Assembly (NCBI RefSeq): GCF_024159085.1
Contig: NZ_JAMZDE010000008.1
Coordinates: forward strand, 372,001 to 436,000
Direction of reading: 5' to 3'
Length of the DNA: 64,000 nt
Source: Idiomarina rhizosphaerae
Lineage (GTDB): Bacteria; Pseudomonadota; Gammaproteobacteria; Enterobacterales; Alteromonadaceae
The notes beneath the pieces are model-generated. The model did not search any database. It was not told the origin of the DNA and worked only from the letters and a program-made list of their open reading frames with translations. This document shows, one piece after another, positions 34,332 to 43,458 of the stretch (positions within the stretch are counted from its first letter, which is position 1; the number at the start of each line of letters is the position of its first letter). The position numbers were made by a program, and so were the translations under genes.

Positions 34332-35276
34332 TCATTTCAGATTCTTGTCCAGAAACTGTTTTATAACGGGAATAATGACAGAGTGATGTGTTTCAAGAGC
34401 GAAGTGCCCCGTATCATACAGGTGGATTTCGGCATCAGGAATATCCCGTTTCCAGGCTTTGGCACCTTCTGGTAAGAAAAACGGGTCATTTTTCCCCCAT
34501 ACAGCAAGAAGTGGTGGCTGATGCTTTCTAAAGTACGCCTGATATTCTGGGTATTGCTCTACATTAGACGCATAATCAAGCAGCAAATCGAGTTGAATAG
34601 CCGCCATGCCAGGCTTAGATATGTGAAAACCTTCAAGTGTGTATCCGTCCGGAGAAACCCTACTTAAGTCAGATACACCTTCTTCATATTGCCACTTAAT
34701 GGACTCGGGTGTAGGGAAGTCGCTCAAAGCCTCCCGGTTCTCCTGCGTTGGATTATTCCAATATTTCTTAATTGGTTTCCACCCATCAGCGAGGCCCTCT
34801 TCGTATGCGTTACCGTTTTGAGAAACAATAGCAGTGATTTTTTCCGGATTATCAACAGCCAGCCTCCAGCCAACAGGTGCCCCATAATCATGCACTGCCA
34901 AAGCAAATTTTCTTAACTCCTTTTGCTCAATGAACTTTTCTACGGTTTCAGTTAAATTTGCGAATGTGTAACTGTATTCATCATCACCCGATACCTCAGT
35001 GAAGCCAAAGGCTGGTAAATCTAGTGCTACTACATGGTAATCATCGGCAAGCGCATCTATAACGTCACGCCACATAAATGACGAAGCTGCAAACCCATGA
35101 AGCATCAATACTGTTGGAGCATCTTCGTTACCCGCTTCGCGATAAAAGACTCTCACGTTATCTACCTGCTCATACTTAAAAGCTACCTCACTGGGTACTT
35201 TTACAGCCTCTCCCCCAGAAGCTCCAGCGGTTAAACTTGCAGCTAAAACTGTTGCAGAAATTGACTTCTTATTCAT
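34332..35276 (-). CDS. Secreted alpha/beta hydrolase with Asp nucleophile (haloalkane-dehalogenase-like)
   Basis: A 314-residue protein with a signal peptide (KKSISATVLAASLTAGASGG). The hydrolase core shows the oxyanion motif LMLHGFAASSFMWRDV, an aspartate nucleophile in LAVHDYGAPVGWRLA where esterases carry serine, a second acid in AVWGKNDPFFLPEG and the base in YDTGHFALETH. An aspartate nucleophile is typical of haloalkane and fluoroacetate dehalogenases and epoxide hydrolases. Substrate not determinable. It is divergent from the CGNR regulator gene. Confidence 0.8.
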   Translation of the reverse strand: MNKKSISATVLAASLTAGASGGEAVKVPSEVAFKYEQVDNVRVFYREAGNEDAPTVLMLHGFAASSFMWRDVIDALADDYHVVALDLPAFGFTEVSGDDEYSYTFANLTETVEKFIEQKELRKFALAVHDYGAPVGWRLAVDNPEKITAIVSQNGNAYEEGLADGWKPIKKYWNNPTQENREALSDFPTPESIKWQYEEGVSDLSRVSPDGYTLEGFHISKPGMAAIQLDLLLDYASNVEQYPEYQAYFRKHQPPLLAVWGKNDPFFLPEGAKAWKRDIPDAEIHLYDTGHFALETHHSVIIPVIKQFLDKNLK

Positions 35277-35285
35277 AAAACCTCC

Positions 35286-35358
35286 GTAACCATTAAAATA
35301 CCAATTTGAAGGTTACGGAATAAAGTGGTAACCTGTCAAATATAATTTTAAAGGTTAC
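35286..35358. promoter_or_regulatory. Repeated GGTTAC sites between hydrolase and CGNR regulator
   Basis: Four GGTTAC/GTAACC half-sites at 35286, 35311, 35328 and 35353 lie in the shared upstream region. Two have similar left flanks (TTTGAAGGTTAC, TTTAAAGGTTAC). Probable binding sites for the adjacent CGNR protein. Confidence 0.55.
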
Positions 35359-35377
35359 TATTCCGAGGTGGTTATTT

Positions 35378-35947
35378 ATGGAGTCAGAGCAGTTTATATT
35401 CGTAGCTAACAATCTAGCTCTGGATTTTGTAAACACTGAGGTTGGAGTCGGTGAGCAATACTCAGACAAACTTGAAAACGCAGAAAACGTACTTGAATGG
35501 CTTCAAGCCGCTAACCTGATCAGCACAAACCAACATAAAACCTTGCCTGATTTGTTGCCTCTGGCGAAAGAACTTCGCGCTGAAATGAGCCAGACAATAG
35601 CTCACGCTAAAAAAGGGATAGGTTATGAAACAAAATGCACCAACTCTATTCTGGAAAAGGCATCACCCTACCCGCAGATAGCCTGGCAGGAAAATGAGAA
35701 AAAATTTGTCATCAATTACCACCACGCAAAACTCACACCAGAAGCACTTTTGCAGCCAGTAGCTCATGCGTTTCTTAATTTGCTAACTGAGTTGGATTTC
35801 AGTTTAGTTAAACAGTGCGAGGCAGATGATTGCGTACTGATGTTTCATGATCAAACGAAGTCTCACAGACGACGGTGGTGTAGCATGGCATTGTGTGGGA
35901 ATCGCATGAAAGCTGCCGCTCATAGGAAAAGAAACCGAACAAAGTAA
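35378..35947 (+). CDS. CGNR zinc-finger regulator (ABATE domain)
   Basis: A 189-residue putative transcription regulator. The N-terminal ABATE domain begins FVANNLALDFVNTEVG. The C-terminal zinc finger is complete: CEADDCVLMFHDQTKSHRRR, then WCSMALCGNRMKAAAHRKR, giving four cysteines and the CGNR motif that names the family. It is divergent from the dehalogenase-like hydrolase gene and flanked by GGTTAC repeats, so it probably controls that gene and itself. Confidence 0.88.
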   Translation: MESEQFIFVANNLALDFVNTEVGVGEQYSDKLENAENVLEWLQAANLISTNQHKTLPDLLPLAKELRAEMSQTIAHAKKGIGYETKCTNSILEKASPYPQIAWQENEKKFVINYHHAKLTPEALLQPVAHAFLNLLTELDFSLVKQCEADDCVLMFHDQTKSHRRRWCSMALCGNRMKAAAHRKRNRTK

Positions 35948-36109
35948 TGTTGTAATAATCACCTAAAAATAAACTAGCGCTTCCATCGCGGAAGGCTTCC
36001 GTTTTCAGGAACAATTACTGACAAAGCCTTTTTCCTAAACATTCTCATAAAAACGGTGCAGGAGCATTTAAGGAAAACATGATAACTGCATTGTTAAGAG
36101 CAGACGGAT

Positions 36110-37015
36110 TTAAACAGGTGATGCCATTTTTTCGACCAGATAGTCCACGAACACTCGTATTCTTGCCGGAACATTTTTTCCGCCGATAAACACGGCATGG
36201 ATAGCTTCGCGATCTTGAGGGTTATAATCTTCTAATAAAGCCATAAGTTGTCCCTCTGCTAGAGCTTGTCTCACATGAAAAGTGCCTACGCGGGTAATGC
36301 CCATGCCTTGCAACGCAAGCTCAACAAGGGTTTCTCCATTGTTTGCAATGATATTGCCATTTACCGTTAACATAAACTCACGATCATTTTCACGGAATGG
36401 CCAGCCGGGCTCAAGCCGTCGGAAGTTAAAATCCAGACAATTGTGAAGTGCTAAATCATCCGGGGTTTTTGGCACACCTGCTTTAGCTAAATACTCAGGC
36501 GATGCGACTACGGTTCTGCCTGTTTCACCTAGACGGCGGGCATGTAGCCCACTATCCGGTAGTTGTCCAAAACGGATGGCTACATCCACATGGCCCGCGC
36601 TCACGTCACTAATCTGATCTGTAACATCGATTTCAATCGTGATGTCAGGGTAACGGTGTAAAAACTCTTTCAGTAAGGGAACGATGGTGAGACGGCTATG
36701 CGCCGTTGCTGTACTAATTTTTATATTCCCACTCGGGCTGCCCCGGCTAGCAATAGTTGCTTCGGTGTCTTCCAAGTCTTTTAAAATTCGTCGCGCCGCA
36801 AGCGCGTAAGATTCGCCTTCACTGGTTAAATATAAACTACGAGTGCTTCGAACGATTAGCCGTACACCAAGACGTTTTTCAATTCGGCTCATAATTCGAC
36901 TAACGGCTGAAGGCGTCAGGCCTAAATCCCGGGCTGCTGCGCTTAAACTCCCTGTACACGCAACGGACAAAAAGGTTTCCATTTCCGCAGTTTTATCAGT
37001 TCTTCCAAGTTTCAT
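36110..37015 (-). CDS. LysR family regulator
   Basis: A 301-residue LysR protein of the CrgA/DmlR-like subgroup. HTH: FLSVACTGSLSAAARDLGLT then PSAVSRIMSRIEKRLGVRL. The effector domain includes DVAIRFGQLPDSGLHARRL, the subgroup signature. I start at 37015 (KLGRTDKTAEMETF); the upstream ATG at 37072 adds residues without HTH similarity. It is divergent from an MFS transporter gene 98 bp away, a common regulator-target arrangement. Confidence 0.9.
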   Translation of the reverse strand: MKLGRTDKTAEMETFLSVACTGSLSAAARDLGLTPSAVSRIMSRIEKRLGVRLIVRSTRSLYLTSEGESYALAARRILKDLEDTEATIASRGSPSGNIKISTATAHSRLTIVPLLKEFLHRYPDITIEIDVTDQISDVSAGHVDVAIRFGQLPDSGLHARRLGETGRTVVASPEYLAKAGVPKTPDDLALHNCLDFNFRRLEPGWPFRENDREFMLTVNGNIIANNGETLVELALQGMGITRVGTFHVRQALAEGQLMALLEDYNPQDREAIHAVFIGGKNVPARIRVFVDYLVEKMASPV

Positions 37016-37113
37016 TTGTGATTCCAGTGCAAAACTGAATATACCTGAAGCTACTATTTCAGGGGTCTTCAATTAGTTACATTCCACAGCATCACAAATT
37101 AACGAGATTCTGT

Positions 37114-38292
37114 ATGAAAATCAATATTCCTCTACTTGCTCTTGCCATTGGTGCTTTTGGCATCGGTGTAACCGAATTTTCTCCTATGGGAATGTTACCG
37201 ATTATTGCTAGTGATTTATCAGTTTCTATACCTACAGCAGGGCTGCTCATTAGCGCCTATGCATTTGGCGTACTGATTGGCGCACCTTTTATGATTTTGG
37301 TCTTTGCGAATATGTCTCGTCGAAACTTACTTTTATTATCAATGGGGATTTTTACAGTCGGTAATTTAATATCAGCGCTGGCTGACAGTTATAACGTTTT
37401 ATTGCTCGGGCGACTCATTACGTCATTTAATCATGGCGCATTCTTCGGTGTTGGTTCTGTTGTAGCCATGAGCATCGTACCTATAGAAAAACGTTCTGGA
37501 GCAGTGGCTGCTATGTTCTCAGGACTAACAATTGCAACCATAGGGGGAGTTCCTTTAGCCTCCTATATTGGTGAAACGATTGGCTGGCGTCCTGCATTTT
37601 TCGCTATTGCGGTAATTGGATTAGTGACTATGATAGCCTTAAAGATATCGCTACCACCACTTGCTAATGAGAACAAAGCTGATATTAGAAATGAACTCAG
37701 GGTTCTGACCCAAAGACCTGTTCTAATTGCCTTGCTATTAACGGTCGTAAGCGCAAGCTCAATGTTTACTGTATTTACCTATATTGTACCAATTCTACAA
37801 GTTGAAACTCATGCCTCCACAGCTTTTGTCACGACAATGTTGGTATTGTATGGCCTCGGTCTGGCAATTGGGAATTATCTGGGCGGACGTTACGCCGACC
37901 GGTCACTTAATTTGACACTAGTCGCTTCTTTAATTGCTGTAATTGTATTATTAATCATTTTTTCAGTAACTACGACATTCAAAACTATTGTCGGTCCTTT
38001 AATTTTTCTATGGGGTATTGCCAGCTTTGCACTCGTACCGCCACTTCAGTCCCTGGTGGTACAAGAAGCCAAAGAAGCTCCAAACCTTGCCGCAGCAATG
38101 AACATAGGTGCTTTTAATTTAGGCAATGCACTTGGTGCTATGCTCGGAGCTGCTATTATCAACACCGGTTTTGGACTAAGTTCTGTGCCTTTAGCTGGTG
38201 CATTCACTGCCATTCTAGGACTGTTAATGGTGATATTTTTTCGGCGTAGTGGTCGTCACACGAAAAGACAAGTCACCGATCCCGCTTGCTGA
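37114..38292 (+). CDS. MFS transporter, AraJ/PbuE-like
   Basis: A 392-residue 12-helix major facilitator of the drug:H+ antiporter-1 type. It starts LALAIGAFGIGVTEFSPMGM, a signature of arabinose-efflux-permease-like proteins (AraJ, YdhP, PbuE). The inter-helix motif A is weak (FANMSRRNLLL). Likely exports a small molecule; substrate unknown. It is divergent from a LysR gene. A hairpin follows that is shared with the next, convergent MFS gene. Confidence 0.88.
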   Translation: MKINIPLLALAIGAFGIGVTEFSPMGMLPIIASDLSVSIPTAGLLISAYAFGVLIGAPFMILVFANMSRRNLLLLSMGIFTVGNLISALADSYNVLLLGRLITSFNHGAFFGVGSVVAMSIVPIEKRSGAVAAMFSGLTIATIGGVPLASYIGETIGWRPAFFAIAVIGLVTMIALKISLPPLANENKADIRNELRVLTQRPVLIALLLTVVSASSMFTVFTYIVPILQVETHASTAFVTTMLVLYGLGLAIGNYLGGRYADRSLNLTLVASLIAVIVLLIIFSVTTTFKTIVGPLIFLWGIASFALVPPLQSLVVQEAKEAPNLAAAMNIGAFNLGNALGAMLGAAIINTGFGLSSVPLAGAFTAILGLLMVIFFRRSGRHTKRQVTDPAC

Positions 38293-38310
38293 TTAGTATT
38301 TGCAAAATTA

Positions 38311-38330
38311 GGAGATCCGGATGGATCTCC
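38311..38330. terminator. Hairpin between convergent MFS genes
   Basis: GGAGATCC pairs with GGATCTCC around a GGAT loop. The tail on the plus side is only moderately T-rich (TTCAGTTATTTATT). Probably a bidirectional terminator. Confidence 0.6.
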
Positions 38331-38335
38331 TTCAG

Positions 38336-39514
38336 TTATTTATTAGAATCTCCACGTAAACTAATCAATTGTAACAACGCCCCTATAGCCGCGATTATCG
38401 CAGCACCAACAGGTAACGACCATATCGGCAGACTAAGAGCTAAAGCCAAGCCTCCGACTGCAGCTCCAATAGCACTGCCAAGATACAAAGCTGATTCATT
38501 GAGGGCAACAGCGAGATTACCATCACCTTGTGATTCCCTAACGTGGAGCAACTGATTATTCTGTGGCACCTGCAAAGCCCAGCCGACAGCTCCCCAGATC
38601 GAGATTAGAACCATTGCCAACCATACACTCCAGAATGCAATTAACGGTAACACCGCTAGGGACAAAGCAAGGGTTAACATAATAAATAGAGTCATCCGAG
38701 GACCTTTAATACGATCGGCCATAGGTCCCACCAGAAAACTTCCAGCAACACCACCGATACCCCACACCCAAAGAAAAGGAGTAATTGATTCTACCCCGCC
38801 ATACTCCGGAGCCGACATTAGAGGAGCCAGAAAGGTGTACATTCCGAGACTGGCTATAGCTGCAAGTAATGATACGGACAGAATAACGGTTACCTGACCA
38901 TCGACCAACACAGAAAGTTTCCGACGCAAAGGGATAAATTCTGATCCAGATAATTCTGGCAGCCGCCAAAAAAGTCCAGTAAGTGAAATTGCCCCCAGCA
39001 GTGTTACCAACCAAAATGCGGATGGCCAACCTAATTGCTCTGCGAGAATAAGCCCGATAGGAACACCCAAAACGGTTCCCGCAGCCATTCCTCCCATAAT
39101 CACCGCTATAGCTTTGCCCCGTCCGGCAGGCGACACCATTGCGGCGGCTGAAATCCCTACCGCAAGGTAAACACCCGAGCCAACTCCTGCTAACGCCCTA
39201 AATATAAGCAACCACAAAAAGTCCGTCGACAATGCACTGGCGGCGTTTGAGATTACAAACAAGCCAAGGGCTGCCAATAGCCCATTTCGCTGACGATCCC
39301 CAGGCAATAAAGCAACAACGATTGGCGAGCCTATGCCGTAAGCGAGAGTGAAAGCTGTTACAAGCTGTGCAGCAACACCAGTAGATACACTAAATGCTTG
39401 CTCAATCATTGGAATAAGTCCGGCTGTAACGTAAGAAGCCATGCCAAGCGCAAAAGCACCTAATGCAATTAAGTAAACAGTGGGCGACACTGAGGATGTA
39501 CTTTTGAAACTCAT
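38336..39514 (-). CDS. MFS transporter
   Basis: A 392-residue 12-helix transporter of the same DHA1 superfamily group as its convergent neighbour but clearly different in sequence. It begins VYLIALGAFALGMASYVTAG and has motifs TAFTLAYGIGSPIVVALLPG and VGPMADRIKGPRM. It is divergent from an XRE/MmyB-type regulator 98 bp away, which probably controls it. Likely drug or metabolite efflux. Confidence 0.88.
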   Translation of the reverse strand: MSFKSTSSVSPTVYLIALGAFALGMASYVTAGLIPMIEQAFSVSTGVAAQLVTAFTLAYGIGSPIVVALLPGDRQRNGLLAALGLFVISNAASALSTDFLWLLIFRALAGVGSGVYLAVGISAAAMVSPAGRGKAIAVIMGGMAAGTVLGVPIGLILAEQLGWPSAFWLVTLLGAISLTGLFWRLPELSGSEFIPLRRKLSVLVDGQVTVILSVSLLAAIASLGMYTFLAPLMSAPEYGGVESITPFLWVWGIGGVAGSFLVGPMADRIKGPRMTLFIMLTLALSLAVLPLIAFWSVWLAMVLISIWGAVGWALQVPQNNQLLHVRESQGDGNLAVALNESALYLGSAIGAAVGGLALALSLPIWSLPVGAAIIAAIGALLQLISLRGDSNK

Positions 39515-39612
39515 GGTAGATTCTCCGGTGAAGAAAAATGAGCATTCTACGAGCCGGTTTAAAGTGTTACAATTTAGCCATTTATGCTATTACTAAAAGC
39601 AACAGGAATGTG

Positions 39613-40440
39613 ATGAGTAAACTAGAACGCAAGCGTCACGAACTTGCTACTTTCCTGAAATCACGGAGAGAGCGCCTATCTCCAACAGAAGTAGGTCTTC
39701 CCTGTGGAGGTCGTCGACGTACACCAGGGTTGCGGCGCGAAGAAGTTGCAGCGCTTTCAGGTGTAGGGCTGACTTGGTATACGTGGCTTGAACAAGGGCG
39801 TGATATTAGTGCCTCCTCCTCTTTTCTCGATAATCTGGCGCGAGCACTAAAACTGGATGCCGCTGAACGCAGGCATCTATTTTTGCTCGCCCACGGCCGA
39901 CTACCGCCAGAACCTGGCAAGACCTTTTGCGAAGTTCCGCCTTTAATATTGAGGCTGATGAGAGATCTCTCACCCCATGGTGCCTATGTACTCAACTTAA
40001 GATGGGATGTGTTGGCTTTCAACGAGCAGGCAGATCTACTTTTCGGCTTCAATCGTCACCCTCCTGGACAACGCAACCTGCTCTGGATGCTTTTCACAGA
40101 TGCCGTTCTTCGCGAACGACTAGTAGATTGGGACAGTCAAGCCGTTCAGATGTTATCCAGCTTCAGGCGAGATTACGCCCATGCAACGCAAGAAACAGAT
40201 ATTCAGGCTCTGGTTACCAATTTAAAAAAGGCTTCTCCTGACTTCAGGCAATGGTGGAATCGCCACGATGTCGACGCCCCATGTCAGGGCGTCAGGGATA
40301 TGAAGATAGAAAATGAAACGATGTCGTTCGAACATACTTCGATGACTGTCGATGCTGATCGCCATTTGCGATTGGTTGTTTATGCGCGGGGCTCGACACA
40401 AGGAATAGCAATCGACGACCAGTTCTTCGCAACCTCTTGA
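39613..40440 (+). CDS. XRE family regulator with MmyB-like ligand domain
   Basis: A 275-residue protein. The N-terminal HTH_31-type domain has GRRRTPGLRREEVAALSGVG and TWYTWLEQGRDISASSSFLD. The C-terminal MmyB-like domain has RDLSPHGAYVLNLRWDVLAF and RNLLWMLFTDAVLRERL, a putative lipid-binding PAS-like fold found in actinobacteria and proteobacteria. AGGAA precedes ATG 39613; the frame upstream to 39538 runs into the promoter of the divergent MFS gene. Its 3' end overlaps the convergent SDR gene by 61 bp. Confidence 0.9.
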   Translation: MSKLERKRHELATFLKSRRERLSPTEVGLPCGGRRRTPGLRREEVAALSGVGLTWYTWLEQGRDISASSSFLDNLARALKLDAAERRHLFLLAHGRLPPEPGKTFCEVPPLILRLMRDLSPHGAYVLNLRWDVLAFNEQADLLFGFNRHPPGQRNLLWMLFTDAVLRERLVDWDSQAVQMLSSFRRDYAHATQETDIQALVTNLKKASPDFRQWWNRHDVDAPCQGVRDMKIENETMSFEHTSMTVDADRHLRLVVYARGSTQGIAIDDQFFATS

Positions 40441-41246
40441 GCTGTTGAGGCTTTAGTCGCTCGAAGATTTCTAGGATAGTCGACATCTTTGGCCTCAGCG
40501 GCTTTGGTCGCATGAAACTGCCCATTCGCGGCGCGAAGTATCCATCCTCCTTCATCGCATTCCTCAGATGCTAGATACGCGACCCCGGGCGCCACCTCGG
40601 CTGGGCGCAGCTCGTCAGGTTGTCCCTCTATACCCCACATACGTGTTTTGGCGACTGGAGAAACTGCATTAACGATAATGCCGTCCTTTTCTCCTTCAGA
40701 AGCAAGGACATTCATCAGCCCCACCACAGCCATTTTGGCCGCGGCGTATGATGCAAGACCATTCTGAACGTACTGCTGATAAAGGGCCCGGCAAGAGGTC
40801 GTCACAACGATCCGACCATAACCTGCATCTTTCATTGTGGGCCACGCCGCCTGTGCGAGCCATAGAGGAGCCTTGGCCGAAATAGCCATCATATGATCAA
40901 AAGAACTCTCCTCTATCAACTCGATATTTTCATAAGCAACCCAACCCGCGTTATGGATCAAAGCATCTAATCGTCCACTTATTCTTAAGGCGTCCCTACA
41001 AAGTTTATGGCAGCCTTCACGCGACCCTATTTCTCCGGGAATCGCTTGTACATTCAACCCTTCCAACCTAAGCTTTTCTGCCGCAACCTCTGCGACCTTT
41101 GGGTCAATTCCATTGCCATCGGAGTCGGCACCAATATCCTGGATCAGAACCATCGCACCAAGCTGAGCAATGGTTCTGGCGTAAGAGAAACCAAGCCCCT
41201 GGCCAGCCCCGGTTATTAATACTACTCGATCATCGAAATCCACCAT
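40380..41246 (-). CDS. SDR family oxidoreductase
   Basis: A 288-residue short-chain dehydrogenase. Cofactor motif VLITGAGQGLGFSYARTIAQ, structural IHNAGW, catalytic serine in VVTTSCRALYQQ and YxxxK in LASYAAAKMAVVGL. Residues 45-60 (GADSDGNGIDPKVAEVAAEK) resemble SDRs of multifunctional-enzyme type. The start at 41246 has GGAGGG upstream. The C-terminus extends into the convergent XRE gene. It is divergent from a LysR gene that may control it. Confidence 0.88.
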   Translation of the reverse strand: MVDFDDRVVLITGAGQGLGFSYARTIAQLGAMVLIQDIGADSDGNGIDPKVAEVAAEKLRLEGLNVQAIPGEIGSREGCHKLCRDALRISGRLDALIHNAGWVAYENIELIEESSFDHMMAISAKAPLWLAQAAWPTMKDAGYGRIVVTTSCRALYQQYVQNGLASYAAAKMAVVGLMNVLASEGEKDGIIVNAVSPVAKTRMWGIEGQPDELRPAEVAPGVAYLASEECDEGGWILRAANGQFHATKAAEAKDVDYPRNLRATKASTAQEVAKNWSSIAIPCVEPRA

Positions 41247-41323
41247 GTCGTTCCCTCCGTTCACGAAAGTAATTGAGGAAATAGAATAAAATTGTTCTAA
41301 CGATATAAAAAATACTATTTTCA

Positions 41324-41335
41324 ATTACATGTAAT
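41324..41335. promoter_or_regulatory. Palindrome between SDR and LysR genes
   Basis: ATTACATGTAAT is a perfect 12-bp palindrome within a larger AT-rich inverted repeat (AATACTAT ... ATAGTATT, about 41311-41350). It is a candidate LysR-type binding region for the divergent gene pair. Confidence 0.45.
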
Positions 41336-41388
41336 ATATTTATAGTATTAAAAATATGATGCTCAAATTAATCTTCGTGAGGACAAGA

Positions 41389-42285
41389 ATGGAGATAGGT
41401 ACCAGGGCACGGATCACTTTACGTGCAATGGAGCAATTTATTGCAGTAGCAGAAGAATTACACTTTCACCGTGCCGCAGAACGACTGAACATGTCGCAGC
41501 CTCCTCTTACCAGTGCTATACGTAAGCTGGAGGATGATATTGGTGTTACATTAATTGAGCGTGGAAAACGCGTACTTGGATTAACTCCTGCGGGAAAGAA
41601 CTTTATTGATGAAGCACGTGAAACTCTTAGACAAGCAGAACAAGTCGTCACGACCACACAAGATGCAGCTGCCGGACGAACTGGTTTAGTGCGTCTGGGT
41701 TATGTGGGAAGCTCACTTTATGGGAGATTACCTGATGTCATTCGTGATTTTCGGGAGAGTCATCCAGATGTACGTCTTGAGCTAAAAGAGGCAACTACCG
41801 CAGCGCAGGTCGCAGCACTACGCAATAACGCATTGGATGTTGGCATTTTGATCCCACCTCTTGTGAATGCTGAAGACATTGAACAAATACCCTTTGATCA
41901 TGATCGCTTGTGCTTAGCTATTCCGAAAGGGCATCCCCTCAATAAACGGTCAAATTTGACACTGACTGACCTTTCAGAAGAGCCATTCATATTATGGCCA
42001 ATGGTTGAGGGGCGCGGCTTTCATTTACAGGTTATTCGACTATGTGCAAACGTTGGTTTTGTACCGACGGTAACTCAGGAGGCTCACGGGATGCACGCGG
42101 TACTGTCGTTAGTTTCTGTTGGAGCAGGAGTATCCGTGGTCCCTCAAAGTATGAGTGGCTTTCGAGGAGACCAGATAAGCTATCATCTATTAACGGGTTC
42201 TGAGCCCGAATTCGATTTGGTCCTGAGTCACCGCCACCTATCGCCATCAGCAAAGGCATTCGTCCGCTCTATTGGAGAACAATGA
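41389..42285 (+). CDS. LysR family regulator
   Basis: A 298-residue LysR protein. HTH: EQFIAVAEELHFHRAAERLN then MSQPPLTSAIRKLEDDIGV, resembling BenM/CatM-type members. The effector domain has LVRLGYVGSSLYGRLPDVI. The start at 41389 follows GAGGA; the ATG at 41356 lies further upstream without an RBS. It is divergent from the SDR gene. Confidence 0.9.
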   Translation: MEIGTRARITLRAMEQFIAVAEELHFHRAAERLNMSQPPLTSAIRKLEDDIGVTLIERGKRVLGLTPAGKNFIDEARETLRQAEQVVTTTQDAAAGRTGLVRLGYVGSSLYGRLPDVIRDFRESHPDVRLELKEATTAAQVAALRNNALDVGILIPPLVNAEDIEQIPFDHDRLCLAIPKGHPLNKRSNLTLTDLSEEPFILWPMVEGRGFHLQVIRLCANVGFVPTVTQEAHGMHAVLSLVSVGAGVSVVPQSMSGFRGDQISYHLLTGSEPEFDLVLSHRHLSPSAKAFVRSIGEQ

Positions 42286-42312
42286 CCTGAATACTCTTAC
42301 TAAGATCGTCCC

Positions 42313-42795
42313 TTAAAACCACCGTTTAGGATAATCATGCCCGGAAATTAGTCGGTGATATATGACTCCGAAAACGACAATCAGAACGGCTCCCGCTGCT
42401 ACTGGCATAAACAAAAAGTCCCATTGCTCGCCAGCTAGCATGACAACAAGCGGGTTCGCTCCCGCGGGTGGATGAGTCGTGTCGGTCAGCAGCATCAAAC
42501 CTACCGCCAGGCCTACTGCCAACCCTAAAGACCAGGGACTAACACCTACTACAGAAGCGACAGACAAACCAATTGCCGTGGTTAATACATGCCCCATGAT
42601 GATGTTGCGCGGCTGTGCCAGAGGGCTTTCCGGTAAACCAAACAGGATGACCATGGTGGCTCCAAAAGGTGCCATTAACCAAACAAAAGACTCGACAGTT
42701 GTGCCGAGGCCGCTTAAGACGGTAATACACAACATCGCTCCCAAGCCCGCTATTAATGGAACAGAAAACCGAGAAGCAGTAAGACGTTTATACAT
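42313..42795 (-). CDS. HPP family membrane protein
   Basis: A 160-residue integral membrane protein with four helices, of the HPP family. The motif that names the family is present: DTTHPPAGANPLVVMLAG. Another conserved block is FVWLMAPFGATMVILFGLPE. Some HPP proteins transport nitrite, but most are uncharacterised. It is divergent from a TetR-type regulator with two TAGACAG-type operators between them. Confidence 0.88.
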   Translation of the reverse strand: MYKRLTASRFSVPLIAGLGAMLCITVLSGLGTTVESFVWLMAPFGATMVILFGLPESPLAQPRNIIMGHVLTTAIGLSVASVVGVSPWSLGLAVGLAVGLMLLTDTTHPPAGANPLVVMLAGEQWDFLFMPVAAGAVLIVVFGVIYHRLISGHDYPKRWF

Positions 42796-42810
42796 AAGTA
42801 AAACCCTAAG

Positions 42811-42849
42811 TAGACAGATTGGTCTACACAGAATAGACAGATCTGTCTA
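42811..42849. promoter_or_regulatory. Two TetR-type operators
   Basis: TAGACAGATCTGTCTA (42834-42849) is a perfect 16-bp palindrome; TAGACAGATTGGTCTA (42811-42826) is a near copy 23 bp upstream. Both lie between the HPP gene and the TetR gene. Probably bound by that TetR protein to repress both. Confidence 0.75.
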
Positions 42850-42873
42850 CTTATGTCAAGATAAGGGTATGTG

Positions 42874-43458
42874 ATGAAACAAGGTGTAAACATGGACAAG
42901 CATGAATTGTTAATTCGTACGGCCTTTAAACTATTTTATACTAGGGGTATCCACGCGGTAGGAGTGAATCTCGTGTTAGCGGAATCTGGTGTGGCCAAAA
43001 AGACGCTCTATCATCATTTCCCCAGCAAGGAGCACTTAGTTGAAGCAACCGTCAGGTATCGTGACCGCTGTTACCGGGACTGGCTTATATCGAGGCTGGA
43101 GCAAGTGCCTGCGGGCAAGGACGCTTTATTAGAACTTTTTAATGCCCTGGATGATTGGTTTCACGACCGCGTACCGGATATCGACCACTTCCATGGCTGT
43201 TTCTTCGTCAACGCCAGCGCTGAGTTTGGGGACCAGAAAAGTGCCATTCACAGAGCTTGTGCTGAGCATAAGGCTTGCGTTACGGCATTAATTCGCAAGC
43301 ACGTGAATCGGTTGTCTCTTTCGGAAAAAAAAGCTGATGAAATCACGCAATTAATTATCCTATTAAAGGAAGGAGCTATTTCTCTAGCGTACGTTCAGGG
43401 CAACCTTAATGCGGCTAAGGAAGCCCAGAAAATAGTGGAAGGTACTTTGGGAGATTAA
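42874..43458 (+). CDS. TetR/AcrR family regulator
   Basis: A 194-residue repressor. HTH: LIRTAFKLFYTRGIHAVGVN then ESGVAKKTLYHHFPSKEHLV. The C-terminal domain has CFFVNASAEFGDQKSAIHR, typical of the YxaF/LmrA-like subgroup. ATG 42874 has AAGGG at a good distance; GTG 42871 and ATG 42892 are alternatives. It is divergent from the HPP gene, with operators just upstream, and overlaps the convergent azoreductase gene by 4 bp. Confidence 0.88.
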   Translation: MKQGVNMDKHELLIRTAFKLFYTRGIHAVGVNLVLAESGVAKKTLYHHFPSKEHLVEATVRYRDRCYRDWLISRLEQVPAGKDALLELFNALDDWFHDRVPDIDHFHGCFFVNASAEFGDQKSAIHRACAEHKACVTALIRKHVNRLSLSEKKADEITQLIILLKEGAISLAYVQGNLNAAKEAQKIVEGTLGD

